Counted from the first letter of the stretch, positions 47,167 through 58,620 are shown. The stretch: DNA of 64,000 nt from Rhizomys pruinosus (GCA_009823505.1 VZQC01006709.1:400522-464521); one strand, 5' to 3'. Translations and numbers: made by a program. The notes: generated by a model not told the origin, from the letters alone.

Positions 47167-47429
47167 CAAATTTGTTATTTCAATAATAATATTTGGACTG
47201 GAGGGATCCCAGGGATCTGATGCCTTACTCTAGTCTTTACAGGTAACTGCACTCACCCACCACCCCCACCTCCCCACCCACCCACACACAGGAAAAGAGA
47301 CATGAATAAAAGTAAGTCTTTTTTAGAAGAAGAAAATATTATCTAAAGGGGATCATTCCATACATAACCTATGGGAGATTGGCATCAATACAGAGTAATT
47401 GCCTAGAGATTCATCACGTTGCCTGTAGC

Positions 47430-47620
47430 AATCATCCGTCCTTCTATCCTCAGCATGGATAGTTTGACCATTCACCTGCTGAAGGTCATCTAGACCAGTC
47501 CCAGCCTACAGCCATCACACTAAAGCTGCTATGACTATTTGACCACAGATTTCCGCATGAGCCTAAGTTTTCATTTCTCTAGGGTACATGTATAGGAATG
47601 CAGTTTCCAGTTGTATGGTA
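47430..47620 (-). mobile_element. ancient L1 fragment, antisense
   Basis: 'taaagctgctatgactattt' and 'catttctctagggtacatgt' are inverted L1M blocks. Confidence 0.7.
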
Positions 47621-47627
47621 CTTTAGG

Positions 47628-47840
47628 GTTTTTTTTTTAATTTATTTATGTGTATGAGTGTACTGTCTGCATGTAGGTTGATGCACCCATGTCATGCAAT
47701 GCTGTGGAGATCAGAAGAGGGCGTCGGATTCCCCTGGAACTAGAGTTAAAGATGGTTCTACCATGTGGGTGCTGGTAATCGAATCCGGCTCCTCTGCAAG
47801 AGCAGTCAGTGCTCCTAAACGCTGAGCCATCTCTCCAGCC
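47628..47840 (-). mobile_element. B2 SINE
   Basis: Antisense copy without the internal duplication, ends 'gctgagccatctctccagcc'. Confidence 0.9.
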
Positions 47841-47869
47841 CTGGTAGTTTAGTTTTTAAAAGAAACTTC

Positions 47870-48066
47870 CTATCACTTATAGCTAAAAAATGAAAAAAAA
47901 TAAACCTGAAAGATGCAGGACAGTTATGGCAGAATACATGATCTGGGATGGGGTGGGGGTGGGGGGGAAGGGAAAGGGAAATATGCCTGATCTGAATTGG
48001 AAAATGATGTATAAACTGCACTAAACCATCAATAAAAATTCAAAAAAAAAAACAAAAAAAAAAAAA
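47870..48066 (+). mobile_element. possible 5'-truncated rodent L1 3' end
   Basis: G-rich tract (47945-47978), then 'gatgtataaactgcactaaa', a polyadenylation signal (caataaaaattc) and a long A-run. This is the layout of rodent L1 3' UTRs. TSD not resolved. Confidence 0.45.
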
Positions 48067-48169
48067 GAATCCAAATTTAGCCATTTTATATCAAATTTGA
48101 CAAAATAAAATAATGCACCGCAGTGTTAAAGACATGTAAAAATAAGAAACTAACAAATTAATACGAAAT

Positions 48170-48440
48170 ATATGCTAATGACTTCACGCTGTTTCTCATG
48201 ATCGCTGGACTGTATTCTTTTTTGTACCACTGTACACAGCCACCGCTTCCCCACTGGCCCCACCCCTCCAGCTCCTGATCCGTCGTCACTCCATTTTAGT
48301 TGCCCTGACAAGTATGTGGTAACATCACATTGCAGTTTTAATTTGCATTTCCCTAATGGCTAAAGCTAGTGAGCATCTCTCCCTGTGCTTATTTCTATCT
48401 GTATACCCTCTATGTTAAATGTCTGTTGATTTCTGAGCTT
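48170..48440 (-). mobile_element. ancient L1 fragment, antisense
   Basis: 'gacaagtatgtggtaacatc' and 'tttgcatttccctaatggct' are diagnostic inverted L1M blocks. Confidence 0.75.
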
Positions 48441-48710
48441 TCTCTTTTGAAAAGCAAAACAGCCTGTTTAATTCTAATATCTTTGTTTCCTTCAGGAACA
48501 CATCACATTTGCAGGAGCCCCATCTACTGACAAAGGATACCAGGTGACGCATTGTTGCTCCAGGGTTTTAGAGAGGTGATCATGGGTCTAAATCACCCAT
48601 AGATCAGTAAGAGTGGCCAGGAAGACAGCAGAGAGCAGATAGGTTCTGTGATATATTTAAGCAAGGGCTTAAATATAGAGGAGACTCATTCTTTTTCTCT
48701 CTTAATTTTC

Positions 48711-48863
48711 TTTTTTTTTTTTTTTTGGTCTTTTCGAAACAGGGTCTCCCTTTAAGTCCCAGCTAGCCTGGAGCTCACTCTGTGTCTGGCCTTGAACTCA
48801 CAGAGATCCACCTGCCTCTGCCTCCCAAGTGCTAGGATTAAAGGCGTGCGCCACCATGCCCGG
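48711..48863 (-). mobile_element. B1 SINE with small deletion
   Basis: Antisense; a few bases are missing after 'gctcactctgt'. Confidence 0.93.
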
Positions 48864-48930
48864 CTTCTTTCTTAATTTCTACCACAACCTCTATATTTGT
48901 TAGCTTTTTTGTTGGAATGAAAATACCTGA

Positions 48931-49165
48931 TGGGCTAGAGAGATGGCTCAGTGGTTAAGAGCACTGACTGCTCTTGCAGAAGACCCGGGTTTAATTCCCA
49001 GTACCCACATGGTGGCTAAGAACCGTCTTTAAGCTGGGTGTGGTGGTGCATGCCTTTAATCCCAGCACTCAGGAGGGAGAGGCAGGTGGATCTCTGTGAG
49101 TTCAAGGCCAGCGTGGTCTACAGGCCTAATTCCAGGCCAGCTGGGGCTACAGGAAGACCCTGTCT

Positions 49166-49215
<50 letters not shown>

Positions 49216-49238
49216 TAAAAAGAAAAGAAAAAGAAAAT
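48931..49238 (+). mobile_element. chimeric SINE: truncated B2 head joined to B1
   Basis: B2 positions 1 to about 95 (48931-49031), then at once a complete B1 (49033-49168), (CA)n and an A-rich tail. One TSD, gaaaatacctg, surrounds the whole unit. The rest of the B2 is absent. Confidence 0.8.
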
Positions 49239-49516
49239 ACCTGGCATACACAACTTAAGGGAGGAAAGACTTATTTGGGCTCATGGATTTAGAGTCAGTC
49301 TATCCTGGCAGGGAGGACATGGAGGTGCAGGAGAGTTCACATCATGGTGATAAGGAAATGGAGAGAAAAGGGAATACAGGAAGGAGCCAGGGAGAAGTAC
49401 AGGCCAAGGACGCACTCCCAGGGACCTGCTTTCTCCAGCTGCCTCCTAGCTTCACAATCTCCTAAAGATGTCGTCATATTATGAATCCAACATATTGTCA
49501 TAATAATCCATTTATC

Positions 49517-49668
49517 GCCGGGTGTGGTGGAGCACGCCTTTAATCCTACCACTTGGGAGGCAGAGGCAGGTGGATCTTTGTGAGTTCAAGGCCAGCCTGG
49601 TCTACATAGCAAGTTCCAGGACAGCCGGAGCTGCAGGGAGACCCTGTCTCAAAAAGACAAAAAAAAAA
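49517..49668 (+). mobile_element. B1 SINE
   Basis: Sense B1; flanks tccatttatc and cccatttgtc form an imperfect TSD. Confidence 0.93.
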
Positions 49669-49830
49669 AACAAACCCATTTGTCATATTATGAAACGACA
49701 ATTAGGTTAGAGCCCTCACGATCTAATGGTCTCTGAAAACACCATCATAGATACCTTCAGAGGTCTGCTTCACTAATCTTGGCATTTCATAAACCCATCA
49801 AGTTAACAACCAAAATTAAGTATCACTATC

Positions 49831-50625
49831 CTCCTTTTCTGGGTGAGCAGAGGTTTCTAGGACCCCATTCCCTCTAGAGTTTCCCAATAGCCTTTTCCAC
49901 AGCTCCTCTCAAAGCCATAAAATGCTGACCCCACTCCACATAAATGTTTAAAATTATCTAGAATTCTTGGTGTACACATACATCCAGTTAGCATTTTCCT
50001 GAACCACAAAGGTGATTAGTTGGAAGGAGCCATTTCCAAGATCTCATGAGTTAGTGTAGGGAGGACAGGGGCAAGCCTGGGACTCAGGTAACTGGTGCCC
50101 AGGACTTACCACTGTCACTAATCTCTGACTCTCAGCTCTGTCTCTGCTCGTCAACTTTTGTTCTCTGTGGCTGAAACTACAACTTCCACAGTGTGGAAGG
50201 CATGGCCATAAGCTTAAAGTCACCCAAAGAGAGGGAGCCTGATGCTTAGTTCTGATATGTCAGGTCTTAGAGAAGGCAATGGTACGCTGAGCTGTGGTCT
50301 AGGGGCAGGCACCTTGGGGAAGTTTATCAATATCAAGGGAGTGAAAGTGGACATGCCATAAAGGGCCAGCTCTAGACCCTTCTGAGTTTACTGATGGCTT
50401 TGAGGATTTTAATGAGACCATCAAGTGCACACAAAGCTCGCTTTTCCTTTGCCTGTGTCATATTCCCAGTATGGAAAGTCTGCCTAACTCCAGCCCAGAT
50501 CCCACCCAGCAGTCTGCCCTGTGATCTCCTCCTGGGGGCTGATTCCTGATTACTTCATCGGTGAGTTAGGATAATACTGTTGCTCTAACAAATAGGTCCA
50601 TATAATGCAGTGGGTTAACACAACA
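49831..50625. other. unique stretch, nothing recognised
   Basis: No repeat core; short ORFs only. A (CT)n array follows at 50629-50672. Confidence 0.4.

Positions 50626-50628
<3 letters not shown>

Positions 50629-50672
<44 letters not shown>
50629..50672. repeat. (CT)n microsatellite
   Basis: About 20 units, then a short TG run. Confidence 0.95.
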
Positions 50673-50678
<6 letters not shown>

Positions 50679-50848
50679 GTGTGTATTTCCCTGTATATGT
50701 GCCTTCTACATATTAAATCAGAAATCTAAAATCTCCTGTAGTCCTGTGACCGCATCTTTCTCTGCCTTTATTTAAGTCTTCTGATTAATTTGTTAATATA
50801 GGAAATTAAATGGAAAAGACACACCCCTCTTTAACTCCTTCCCTTCTT

Positions 50849-50998
50849 TTTTTTTTTTTGGTGGGGGGAGTATTTTTGAAACAGGGTCTCCCTTTTAGTC
50901 CCAGCTGGCCTGGAGCTCGCTCTGTAAACGAGTCTGGCATTGAACTCACAGAGATCTAGTTGCCTCTGCCTCCCGAGTGCTGGGACTAAAGGTGCAGG
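50849..50998 (-). mobile_element. B1 SINE
   Basis: Antisense, from a T-run to 'gctgggactaaaggtgcagg'. Confidence 0.9.
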
Positions 50999-51124
50999 TC
51001 TGACCCCTTCCCTTCTATTCACATTGTATTGGTGGAGTCACAAGCCCTGCTGGGATGCAAGAATGATGGGAAATGTAGTTTCTTATGGACAGTGGCTTCC
51101 TCATTCCGATTTTTGCTCATGTAT

Positions 51125-51485
51125 CTTAGTCTATTTATTGTTTCTGTACCAAAGTACCCCAAATTAGGCATTTTATAAACAATTTATTTGGATGCTAGGA
51201 TATTTAAGAGCAAGGCCGTCACATCCACTTGGAACCTGCTAAAAGTCTCTCTGCCACGTCATGATATAGCTGACGTTGTCATAGGAAAAACAGGGCTGTC
51301 GTGCTAACTCTATTCTCATCATCTTATAATGCCATTAATGCCATCAAGGAGCCCACCCACATGACCTCATCTAACCCCATTACCTCCCAAGTGTCCTGCT
51401 TCCACATGCTTTTAACAAAGGACATGATTGGGAGGATTACATTTCTTAACACATCAACTTTAGGGGAAAACATTCGAATAATGGT
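51125..51485 (-). mobile_element. MST/MLT-like LTR, antisense
   Basis: 'ctgtaccaaagtaccccaaa', 'cccattacctcccaagtgtc' and 'acatcaactttaggggaaaa' follow the inverted MaLR order. Confidence 0.6.
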
Positions 51486-51541
51486 ACCATGCAAGAAGAA
51501 ACACATGCTTCGGTAGACTAACTATCCTGTCACCTCTCCTC

Positions 51542-51748
51542 TTGCCCCTGCAGTCAGCCACCCACAGACAAATACCTCATTGTCCTCTGTTTCCTGATTG
51601 CCAGTCTCAATGTCTAAAACACCTGGAGTCTTTGTCTCTTGTTATAGCTAGCAAGACCCAGCAAGCCTATGGGGTTCGTGAAAGACAATGGTCAGCCTTC
51701 CTTGAGTTTTGTAAACATCAGCTTTGCAAGGTACGGCCTGTAAGCTAG
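51542..51748 (+). pseudogene. short ORF resembling a tyrosine-recombinase core-binding domain
   Basis: 68-codon ORF in SINE-free sequence. Residues 31-60 read LSLVIASKTQQAYGVRERQW followed by SAFLEFCKHQ. The spacing T39-x3-Y43-x6-W50-x2-F53-x2-F56-C57 is like the N-terminal SAM-like domain of tyrosine recombinases (XerD, DIRS or Crypton type). No catalytic domain (R..H-x-x-R..Y) was found downstream, so at most this is a fragment. A possible acceptor (tctcttgttatag) lies just before the motif and a donor (AAG|gtacgg) just after, so an exon is also possible. Could be coincidence. Confidence 0.2.
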
Positions 51749-52965
51749 CCTCTGATCTTGTAATTTAGGATTAATTGGAACCAGGAGATGAAAGTGTTCC
51801 TCCATGATAGAGCGCCGCCTTAGCATGCACAGGCCCTGGGCTGAATTATCAGCACCTCAAAATGAGGTCCAAGTGGTTTTCTTTTTCTTTTCTTTTCTTT
51901 TTTTTTTTTAATCTCTGGTTTCTGAGTTCTCGGCACCCAGGGCAAGTGAATCACCTGCCTCTCGACTTGCCTGAGGCCAGCCTCAGTTTCCCTCATGTCC
52001 TGTCTGATAGCCTGGCATTTGGAACTGTGCACAGACTTTCCCAGAAGCATACTGCAGAAGCAGGGCAGGTGCCCACAAGGCGTAGGGAACTCTCACCTTT
52101 GTCCTTGTGCTGGGAAGGCCCTCCAGAGACCTCTCTTTGCCCCGGGGTGAGACCTTGAGGCCTTGAGAAAGAAGGTCCCAGTTCATCCCCAGGGCCTACT
52201 CAGCTCCTTCAGAAGGTAGGCCTGGCCTATCTCATTTCCCTAGAGCCATTTGAGTTGGGCCTCCTAAGATTTTCACATTGAAACCACCTCTCACAATAAC
52301 TGGGTAGCAGAATGCAGCCATCACCTGTTCGAAGATGCTGATTTTTCCTCAGAGCTATGTGGCCTCACTTTGAAGCCCCCAGGCTCTGTTCCTTTCTGCC
52401 TTATGTCTGCCTGTACTATTAAGGGTCCCTCTCCTAGCTCGTCATCGCCCTCTCTCTGTGTCCAGTTCAGTCTGTTTCAATAAATAATTGCTTCTTTCTC
52501 AATCAGTGACTGCCGTGTCCATTTTCTCTCTCCTCCACTCCCATCCCCTCCATATTTCCTTTTCCCTTCCTCCTTCCTCTTCACATCTCCGTCTCTCTGT
52601 GTCTGTCACACATGTGTATACCAGGTCTGGATAGCTGCTCTGACATTCTGGAGCCTCTGACATCAGGCAGGACTTGGGATTCTGTCTTTGCATCTGGATC
52701 CCATCTACCCTCCAGCAGCAGGGCAGGTGTGTCAGGGAGCATCCTACGGCTGGGTAGAGAGAAGAAGGAATGTGGCCCCACAAGATCCAGGCTCTTCATT
52801 GCAGTTCATGGCAGGGAGCTTCCTTTAAAACAAAAATAAAAGTGTGTCCCAAAACAGCTGTATACCTTCCACCTCAAAAGAGAAGAACTGAAAACCTTAA
52901 GAAGGCAGAGGGTGCCTCTCCCCTAAAGAAAAAAAACTGTATTGTGAGTTGCAGGTGCTGAATTA
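51749..52965. other. SINE-free stretch
   Basis: Contains a possible polyadenylation signal in 'gtttcaataaataattgc' (52476-52493), which could be an old LTR end. Nothing else recognised. Confidence 0.35.
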
Positions 52966-52967
52966 CA

Positions 52968-53400
52968 ATTTACTCTCATCCACTACTCCCTTCTGGATGG
53001 ACACTTCAAAGAATAGCATTGTTATGGCCCAAAAGAACACATTCAAGAAAGTTCACAGTGGTGTCACTCACAATCACTTCAAGTTAGAAACCACCCAAAA
53101 ACCCACCAACAGTAACATGGAAAACAGAGCGAGTGATAATCCTAATAAGTACATGGTTAAATCAATGAATCCCACCCAATGGAATGAGTGAACTGTCTGC
53201 AGCTATGTACAAAGACTCATGTTAGCAAAGGAAGCCAGAAATCCATGTGGATGTGAAGCTGGAAAAGGCAAAGCAAGTACCTGCTGTTTGGTGGTAGTGG
53301 CTATTGGAACCAGCAGTAACTAGAGGCAGTGAGGTTTCTAGCAGCCTAGTGATTCTTGGCCCCTGGGGCCATTACCTCACATTTGTGAGAAATTGGCAAG
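52968..53400 (+). mobile_element. ancient L1 fragment
   Basis: 'aaccacccaaaaacccacca' and 'tgcagctatgtacaaagact' are L1M-type blocks. Confidence 0.55.
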
Positions 53401-53463
53401 TTTTGCAACAATGGAAGAAAGTGCATCTCTTCATGTGTCTGCTATACTTACATATGTTGGGGT

Positions 53464-53872
53464 GTTCTGGTTTGTCTTCCATTGCTGTGACAAAACACTC
53501 TGACCAACACCAACTTGGGGAGGAAATGGTTTATTCAGCTCACATCTCCTGGGTCACAGTTCATCACTTAGGGAGCCCAAGGCAGGAACTCAGGGCAGGA
53601 ACCTGGAGGCAGGAGCTGAAGCACAAGCCATGGAGGAGTGCTGTTCACTGGCTTGCTCCCCTGGCTCATTCCCAGCCTGCCTTCTTATACTGTACACAAC
53701 AACCTGCCCAGGGTGGCACCACCCATAGTGGGCTGGGCCCTCCCACATTGCTCAACAATCAAGCCAATACTCCACAGACGTGGCCACAGGCCAGTCCAAT
53801 GGACCCAATTCCCCAATCGAGGCTCCCTCAACCCAGGTGTGTCAAGTTGACACTAAAGCTATCCAGCACACG
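53464..53872 (-). mobile_element. solo LTR, rodent ERVL-type, antisense
   Basis: Nearly intact copy with TG...CA ends (tgttctgg...ccagcaca); no interruption and no internal viral region. No matching TSD seen. Confidence 0.82.
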
Positions 53873-54074
53873 AAGGGGGGGGCGGGGAGTAGTTGGACTT
53901 TCCAAGAGGCGAGGAGGCTTGGGAAGGCAGCATAGGTCCAACAGGTCCCACAACCTCCTGAATGCCACCAGGAAGTGGCTGGCACTCAAAGCTTCCCTAT
54001 CAGAGCAGCTAAGCCACGTGGAATGGGACATTTGTGAGAATCCACTTACTGGTACTTAACAAATGCCTGAAATA

Positions 54075-54222
54075 AATCAAGGCGTGGTGGTGCACGCCTT
54101 TAATCCCAGCACTTGGGAGGCAGAGGCAGGCGGATCTCTGTGAGTTCAAGGCCAGCCTGGTTTACATAGTGAATTCTGGGACAGCTGGAGCTACAGGGAG
54201 ACCCTGTCTCAAAAAGCCCAAC
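54075..54222 (+). mobile_element. B1 SINE
   Basis: Sense B1 from 'ggcgtggtggtgcacgcctt' to 'gtctcaaaaagccc'. Confidence 0.94.
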
Positions 54223-54317
54223 AAAAGAGAGAGAGAAAAAGAGAGGGGGGCTGAGTCAGCAGCAGGGTGCTTGGCTATGCCTAGCAGGCAAAGGCTTGGA
54301 TTGCTTCATCCCAGCAC

Positions 54318-54372
54318 TGGAGGAAAAGGAGGAGGAAGAAGAGGAAGAAAAGGAGGAGGAAGAGGAGGAGAC
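54318..54372. repeat. (GGA/GAA)n purine tract
   Basis: About 55 bases of imperfect GGA and GAA triplets. Confidence 0.9.
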
Positions 54373-54374
54373 AT

Positions 54375-56234
54375 TTATTTTGGCTCACAGTAACTTTGGA
54401 AGCTTTAGTTCACTGTCATTAGTCCTATTTCTTTTGACATTCCCATTTATCAATCAATTCATTAACCAAAAAACAACTTTCAATATTTTCCACAAATTTT
54501 CACTGTAGAAAAATTAAACTTCTGTACAAACAGCATATGATCATCCTGACCCAATTCAATTATTATCATTTATGACTAATCTTGTCGCTTCTACTCTCAA
54601 CCCCCTCTCTACTTCTTGTGCTGCTGGAGACAATCGCAACCACCAATCATTTCACCTGTAAAGAGGCTTCAGTTTTGTGAAAAAAGCAATACCATTTTCA
54701 AAGGAAAAATTCATTTAAACCAATGTGTAAGCAATTGGGGACCTCAACCCTCTCCAGTTCAGTAGAATTCTAATGAAGTCATAAGCAGGGGAAGAATGTA
54801 GTGACATCATTTAGATCATCACTTCAGGGGGAGGAGGACGGGAACAGAGAGGCAAAGCGCCTTCAGGGTGGAGGTGAGGGTGCTGAAGTGGGCTGACACA
54901 ACCTACCTTACAACCTATTAACAACTGCTGTCCTGTTACTTCCAACACCAGCCCTGCGATTATCTTTCACTAGAGGGAAGACCTTTGAGTCCTATTCAAA
55001 CAGTGCTCTGACTTTACTCCCATCTCTCAAGTTTCAAATACCTTGCCCTACAGTAAGGCCACACCCCAACAAACCCATCATAGGTTGGAGGAGAGAGACG
55101 TACTAATTGGCCTAGCCTACTGAGCGTCCTAGCTCAGTGGTATTCCCTCGTGACCAGGTGGTCCGCTGGGACCTGTGGCTCTCTGCCCCTGCCAAGCATC
55201 AACAGAGAGGACCATACTGCTTATTACTTGTTAAAACCCATCAAGATTCAAAGTATAGTTTCTACTAACTAAATATTGCTTTCACTCTATCAGAAGGCCA
55301 AATCACTAAGTAGAGGCATTATAAGTCAGGGGCCATCTGTCCTTAGCTCCTCTTGCAGTTCAAATTCATTGGCTATGACTTTTCTTAAGGGACAAGCAGA
55401 TTGGGACGGCAGGACATCTCAGGCACTATGTGTAAACCTGAAGTCTCTCAGCTCTCTGGCTCTTCAGTATACTGTAGGCCTGGAAATTGCCCAGCCTGGA
55501 TAGCTAAGAGGCGACCGTTGGCAGCAGGACAGCGGGGCTTGCCCTCCTCCCAGCTTGGGCAAGCAAGAAGTCCACAGTTGCATCGAGGAATTCAGCTTGT
55601 TTTATTTGGCCCTTGGAGCATGCAGAAATTTGGGGATCATTTGTCAGAGTTTACTAGTCAGGAGGTTCCGCCAGATTCCCAAAAAGGCCAAGTCAGCAGT
55701 TTCGTCTCCAGTGTTACACAGGGCAGAATAAGGGTCGCACCAGGACTCCTCCCAAGGAACCGGAAATCAGTGATAAGTGGATGTCGGTATGTAAACACCT
55801 AGGTCCCTCGCCCCCTTGGCGAGCCCCTCTTAAAGATGCTCTGTGTAAGGACAGCTGCCCATGAGAACAAACTTTTTCCCATCATGCTCTCCCCTTCACC
55901 TCCCACAGTGCTCCTAGGATCTACCTTCCAAAGAGATACTTGAGCTCCATTCTTGTCTATTTCTGGGAGGACTCAGGCTGAGCCACGGGCCACCAGCTCT
56001 CAGCCCAGGTTGTCTGGGCCAGCAGCTCTCCCCCTGGCTGGGAACATCAATCCAGAGTGCTGCTGCATTGTGCAAGTGTGTCTTGCCTCAGAGATCGAGG
56101 AAGCCTCTGCCTTCGGGAAAATATTGGGTCACATAGCATGTCATTTTAGAATGGCCCTCAGTACAGCGCTTCCTGGGCTCTGCAATTACAGCCGCTTTCT
56201 GTGTTCACTTTAAATGACCGTGTAAACAGCTATT
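54375..56234. other. 1.9-kb block free of recognisable young repeats
   Basis: No SINE, LTR or microsatellite in the densest-repeat part of the window. 56020-56234 includes gtaaaca (forkhead-type) and ctatttatgc (MEF2-like) close together. ORFs up to 133 codons have no recognisable domain. Confidence 0.5.
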
Positions 56235-56330
56235 TATGCTCTGGCTGCAGGCACCACTCAAGGGCTCATTCTAAGTATTTCATGGCAAACTCATAACCCT
56301 CACTGCCCGCGTGCCTATATGCAAGAGGTG
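56235..56330 (-). mobile_element. MIR-like fragment
   Basis: 'ggctcattctaagtatttca' then 'ctcataaccctcactgcc', as in an old mammalian SINE. Confidence 0.5.
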
Positions 56331-57060
56331 CCACTGTTTGGGGTTGAGTGCCTCTACATAAAGCCCAACCCAGTGTACCATTCAAAGCCATGCACAACAG
56401 TACTATTGTCTCCTTCTCCCTACCCTGTCAGAGAAGCCACGAGGAATTCCCACGGAGCAGGGAAAGCCATAGAGCTTTGAGGTTCATTGTTAGGCTGGCT
56501 CCAAGGACCAGAGCTCTGCAGAGGTTAACAACAAGCCTGGTGCTTAAAATATGCACCCAATAAATGTTTGTCAGATTCCAAATCCATATGTGTGGAATAA
56601 ATATTCTTCCTCCCCCTTCCCCTGCTTCTTCCCTTTCTTCTTTCCCAGCCTCCCTTCCTTTCCAGAAAAAAAAGAGTGTAACCATGTGGTCATTGCTTGT
56701 GAAGGGCAGAGACTGGACTGGACCTATCCTCCAAGTCCATGGATGGGCATGGGTGGGATAAGTCCGGTAATTCCATTTGTGGAATACCCTACGGCCTTCC
56801 AAAGGCAGCTCATTTTGCTGTGAGATGGAAAAGCCTTCGACACATACTAAGGGGGAAAAAACAACATGCTGAAGAAAGCCTGCATGTGCTATCATTTGTG
56901 AGGAAAGAAAAATGCTAAAAATGCATGAAATATGTCTGACGGATAAACAAGAATCTTCACCGAGGCTGCCTGCAGGGGGGAGGTGGGGCACCAGGTCACA
57001 GTGAGAAGGAAACTGTATTTTGTGTCCTTCATCCACTTTATGTGAATATATAGTCACAGA
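56331..57060. other. unique or old L1-like sequence
   Basis: 56830-57060 (tgtgctatcatttgtgagga) weakly resembles an L1 3' end. A 231-codon antisense ORF spans this and part of the SINE at 57083; judged chance. Confidence 0.35.
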
Positions 57061-57082
57061 CATTGGTACAAAGAAAGTAGGG

Positions 57083-57415
57083 GAGCTGTGGAGATGGCTC
57101 AGGGGAAAAGCTCTTCTATGCAAGTGTGAAGACCCAAGTTCGGATCCCCAGCTCCTTTGTAAACGTCAGGTGGGCATGGCGGTGGCTTGACTGATATCCC
57201 AGCCCCCCGGGAGGTACAGATGAGGTGGTCCCCAGGGCAAGCTGGCTAGCTCACTGGCTGAATCAATGAGCTCTGGGTTCAAGTGAGAGGCCCCAACTCA
57301 ATATATACAGTGGAAAGCAATTGACAAAGACACTCAATGTCAACCTTTGGCCTCCAGACACATCTGCACACATGCATGTACACCGCACACATATACAGAT
57401 GAAAGAAAGAAAAGA
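57083..57415 (+). mobile_element. long composite B3/RSINE-type element
   Basis: tRNA-like head (ctgtggagatggctcagggg), a middle with 'gctggctagctcactggctg' and an end 'aacctttggcctccagacac'; longer than B2. A second copy is at 58317-58620. Confidence 0.65.
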
Positions 57416-57639
57416 ACATTCCAATATGGATGGACTCACCATGGGATATGTTTCCACAGTGTGTTTTGGAGTCTGTGTACCTTCCCACCTGTGCCTAGCT
57501 CAGAACACACACTGGTATATTTCTCCTAAATAAGATGAGCATGGCCTGGACCTCCCTAAAGCAGCTTACCAACTCCATTTCCTTGGGCATAAGCAACAGC
57601 CAGAAGAAAGAATTCTTGCAAGGGAATAGGAGTCACAAC

Positions 57640-57722
57640 AGGTACCCTTTACTCAAGAGGCTGAGCCCAGGCATTCGAAGGTAGCCTGGGCAACATAGCA
57701 AGACCCTGCTTGGGTGGGAGAG
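57640..57722 (+). mobile_element. PB1-like fragment
   Basis: 'gtagcctgggcaacatagca' then 'agaccctgcttggg'. Confidence 0.55.
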
Positions 57723-57959
57723 GGTGGGGGATGAGAGGAAAAGAGAAGAGAAAGAGGGAGTAAAGGGAAGGAACTCCAGGGAAGGGAACGTGTAATAATA
57801 GCACAGGAGGACCATTTTGCATGCAGTGGACTTCCCCAACACAATACACCATTATGTTTGTGATGCTGGTCCAGATAAACCCACTTCCACTGCCTGTAGC
57901 ATGGACAGTTATATATGATATATAATACCAAATAATGGCAAATTATGACCTATGTGACT

Positions 57960-58312
57960 GTCTCAGTTTCTTTTCCTGTTTCTATGATTAAATACTTTGA
58001 CAAAAGCAACTTAAAAGGTTTAATTTAGCTCACAGTTCAAAGTACAATTCATCATGAGGAAGAAGGATCTTGAAGCAACTGGTCACATCATACCCACAAT
58101 CCTCAGAGAGGGATGAAGGCAAGCAAGTGCTCAGGGTTCTCTCTCCATTTTATCCAGCCCAAGATCCCCTGCTCAGTGGATGTTTCCACCCACAATTAAG
58201 GTGGGTCTTCACACATCAACTGAGTCATGAAGATAATCCCCCACAGGCGTGCTCAGCGGCCCATCTCCAATGATTCTACATCCTATCAAGCAGATTTCCA
58301 AGACGAGAACAC
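57960..58312 (-). mobile_element. ERVL-type LTR, antisense
   Basis: 'ctgtctcagtttcttttcct', 'tttgacaaaagcaacttaaa' and 'aatcccccacaggcgtgctc'. Confidence 0.7.
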
Positions 58313-58316
58313 CAAA

Positions 58317-58620
58317 GGGCTGGAGAGATGGCTCAGTCTGAAAGTGCTCACTTCATGAGCACAAAAACCTGGATTCAATGTTGGGCACCCATGTAAAAGC
58401 TGAGTATGGTGATGCATGCCCGTAACCCCAGAACTGTGGGAGCAGAGACAGACCCCAGTCCAGCCAAATACCCCAGTCAGCTCCAGGTTCAGTGAGAGAA
58501 TTTGTCCCCTGGATAAGCTGCAGAGCAATAGAGGAAGGCACCTGTGGTGATCTCCGGCTCCAAATGCACCCACATACACATGTGCACACTTACACACAAC
58601 ACATACAGAAGTCACCCAGT
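58317..58620 (+). mobile_element. long composite B3/RSINE-type element
   Basis: Head 'gggctggagagatggctcag', middle 'ctgagtatggtgatgcatgc', then a (CACA)-rich tail. Confidence 0.65.

Larger units (their letters stand above)
48895..49830 (-). mobile_element. MLT/MaLR-like LTR, antisense, twice interrupted
   Basis: 'gcttttttgttggaatgaaa', 'gaaagacttatttgggctca' and 'acccatcaagttaacaacca'. Split by the chimera at 48931-49210 and a B1 at 49517-49668. Confidence 0.55.

Noticed and set aside
53304..54059. 251-codon + strand ORF
   Set aside because: Most of it is the antisense of the solo LTR at 53464-53872; related copies at 27498 and 40854 give similar translated pieces.
56428..57123. 231-codon - strand ORF
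   Set aside because: Begins inside a SINE (57083-57415) and has no recognisable domain; its length fits chance.
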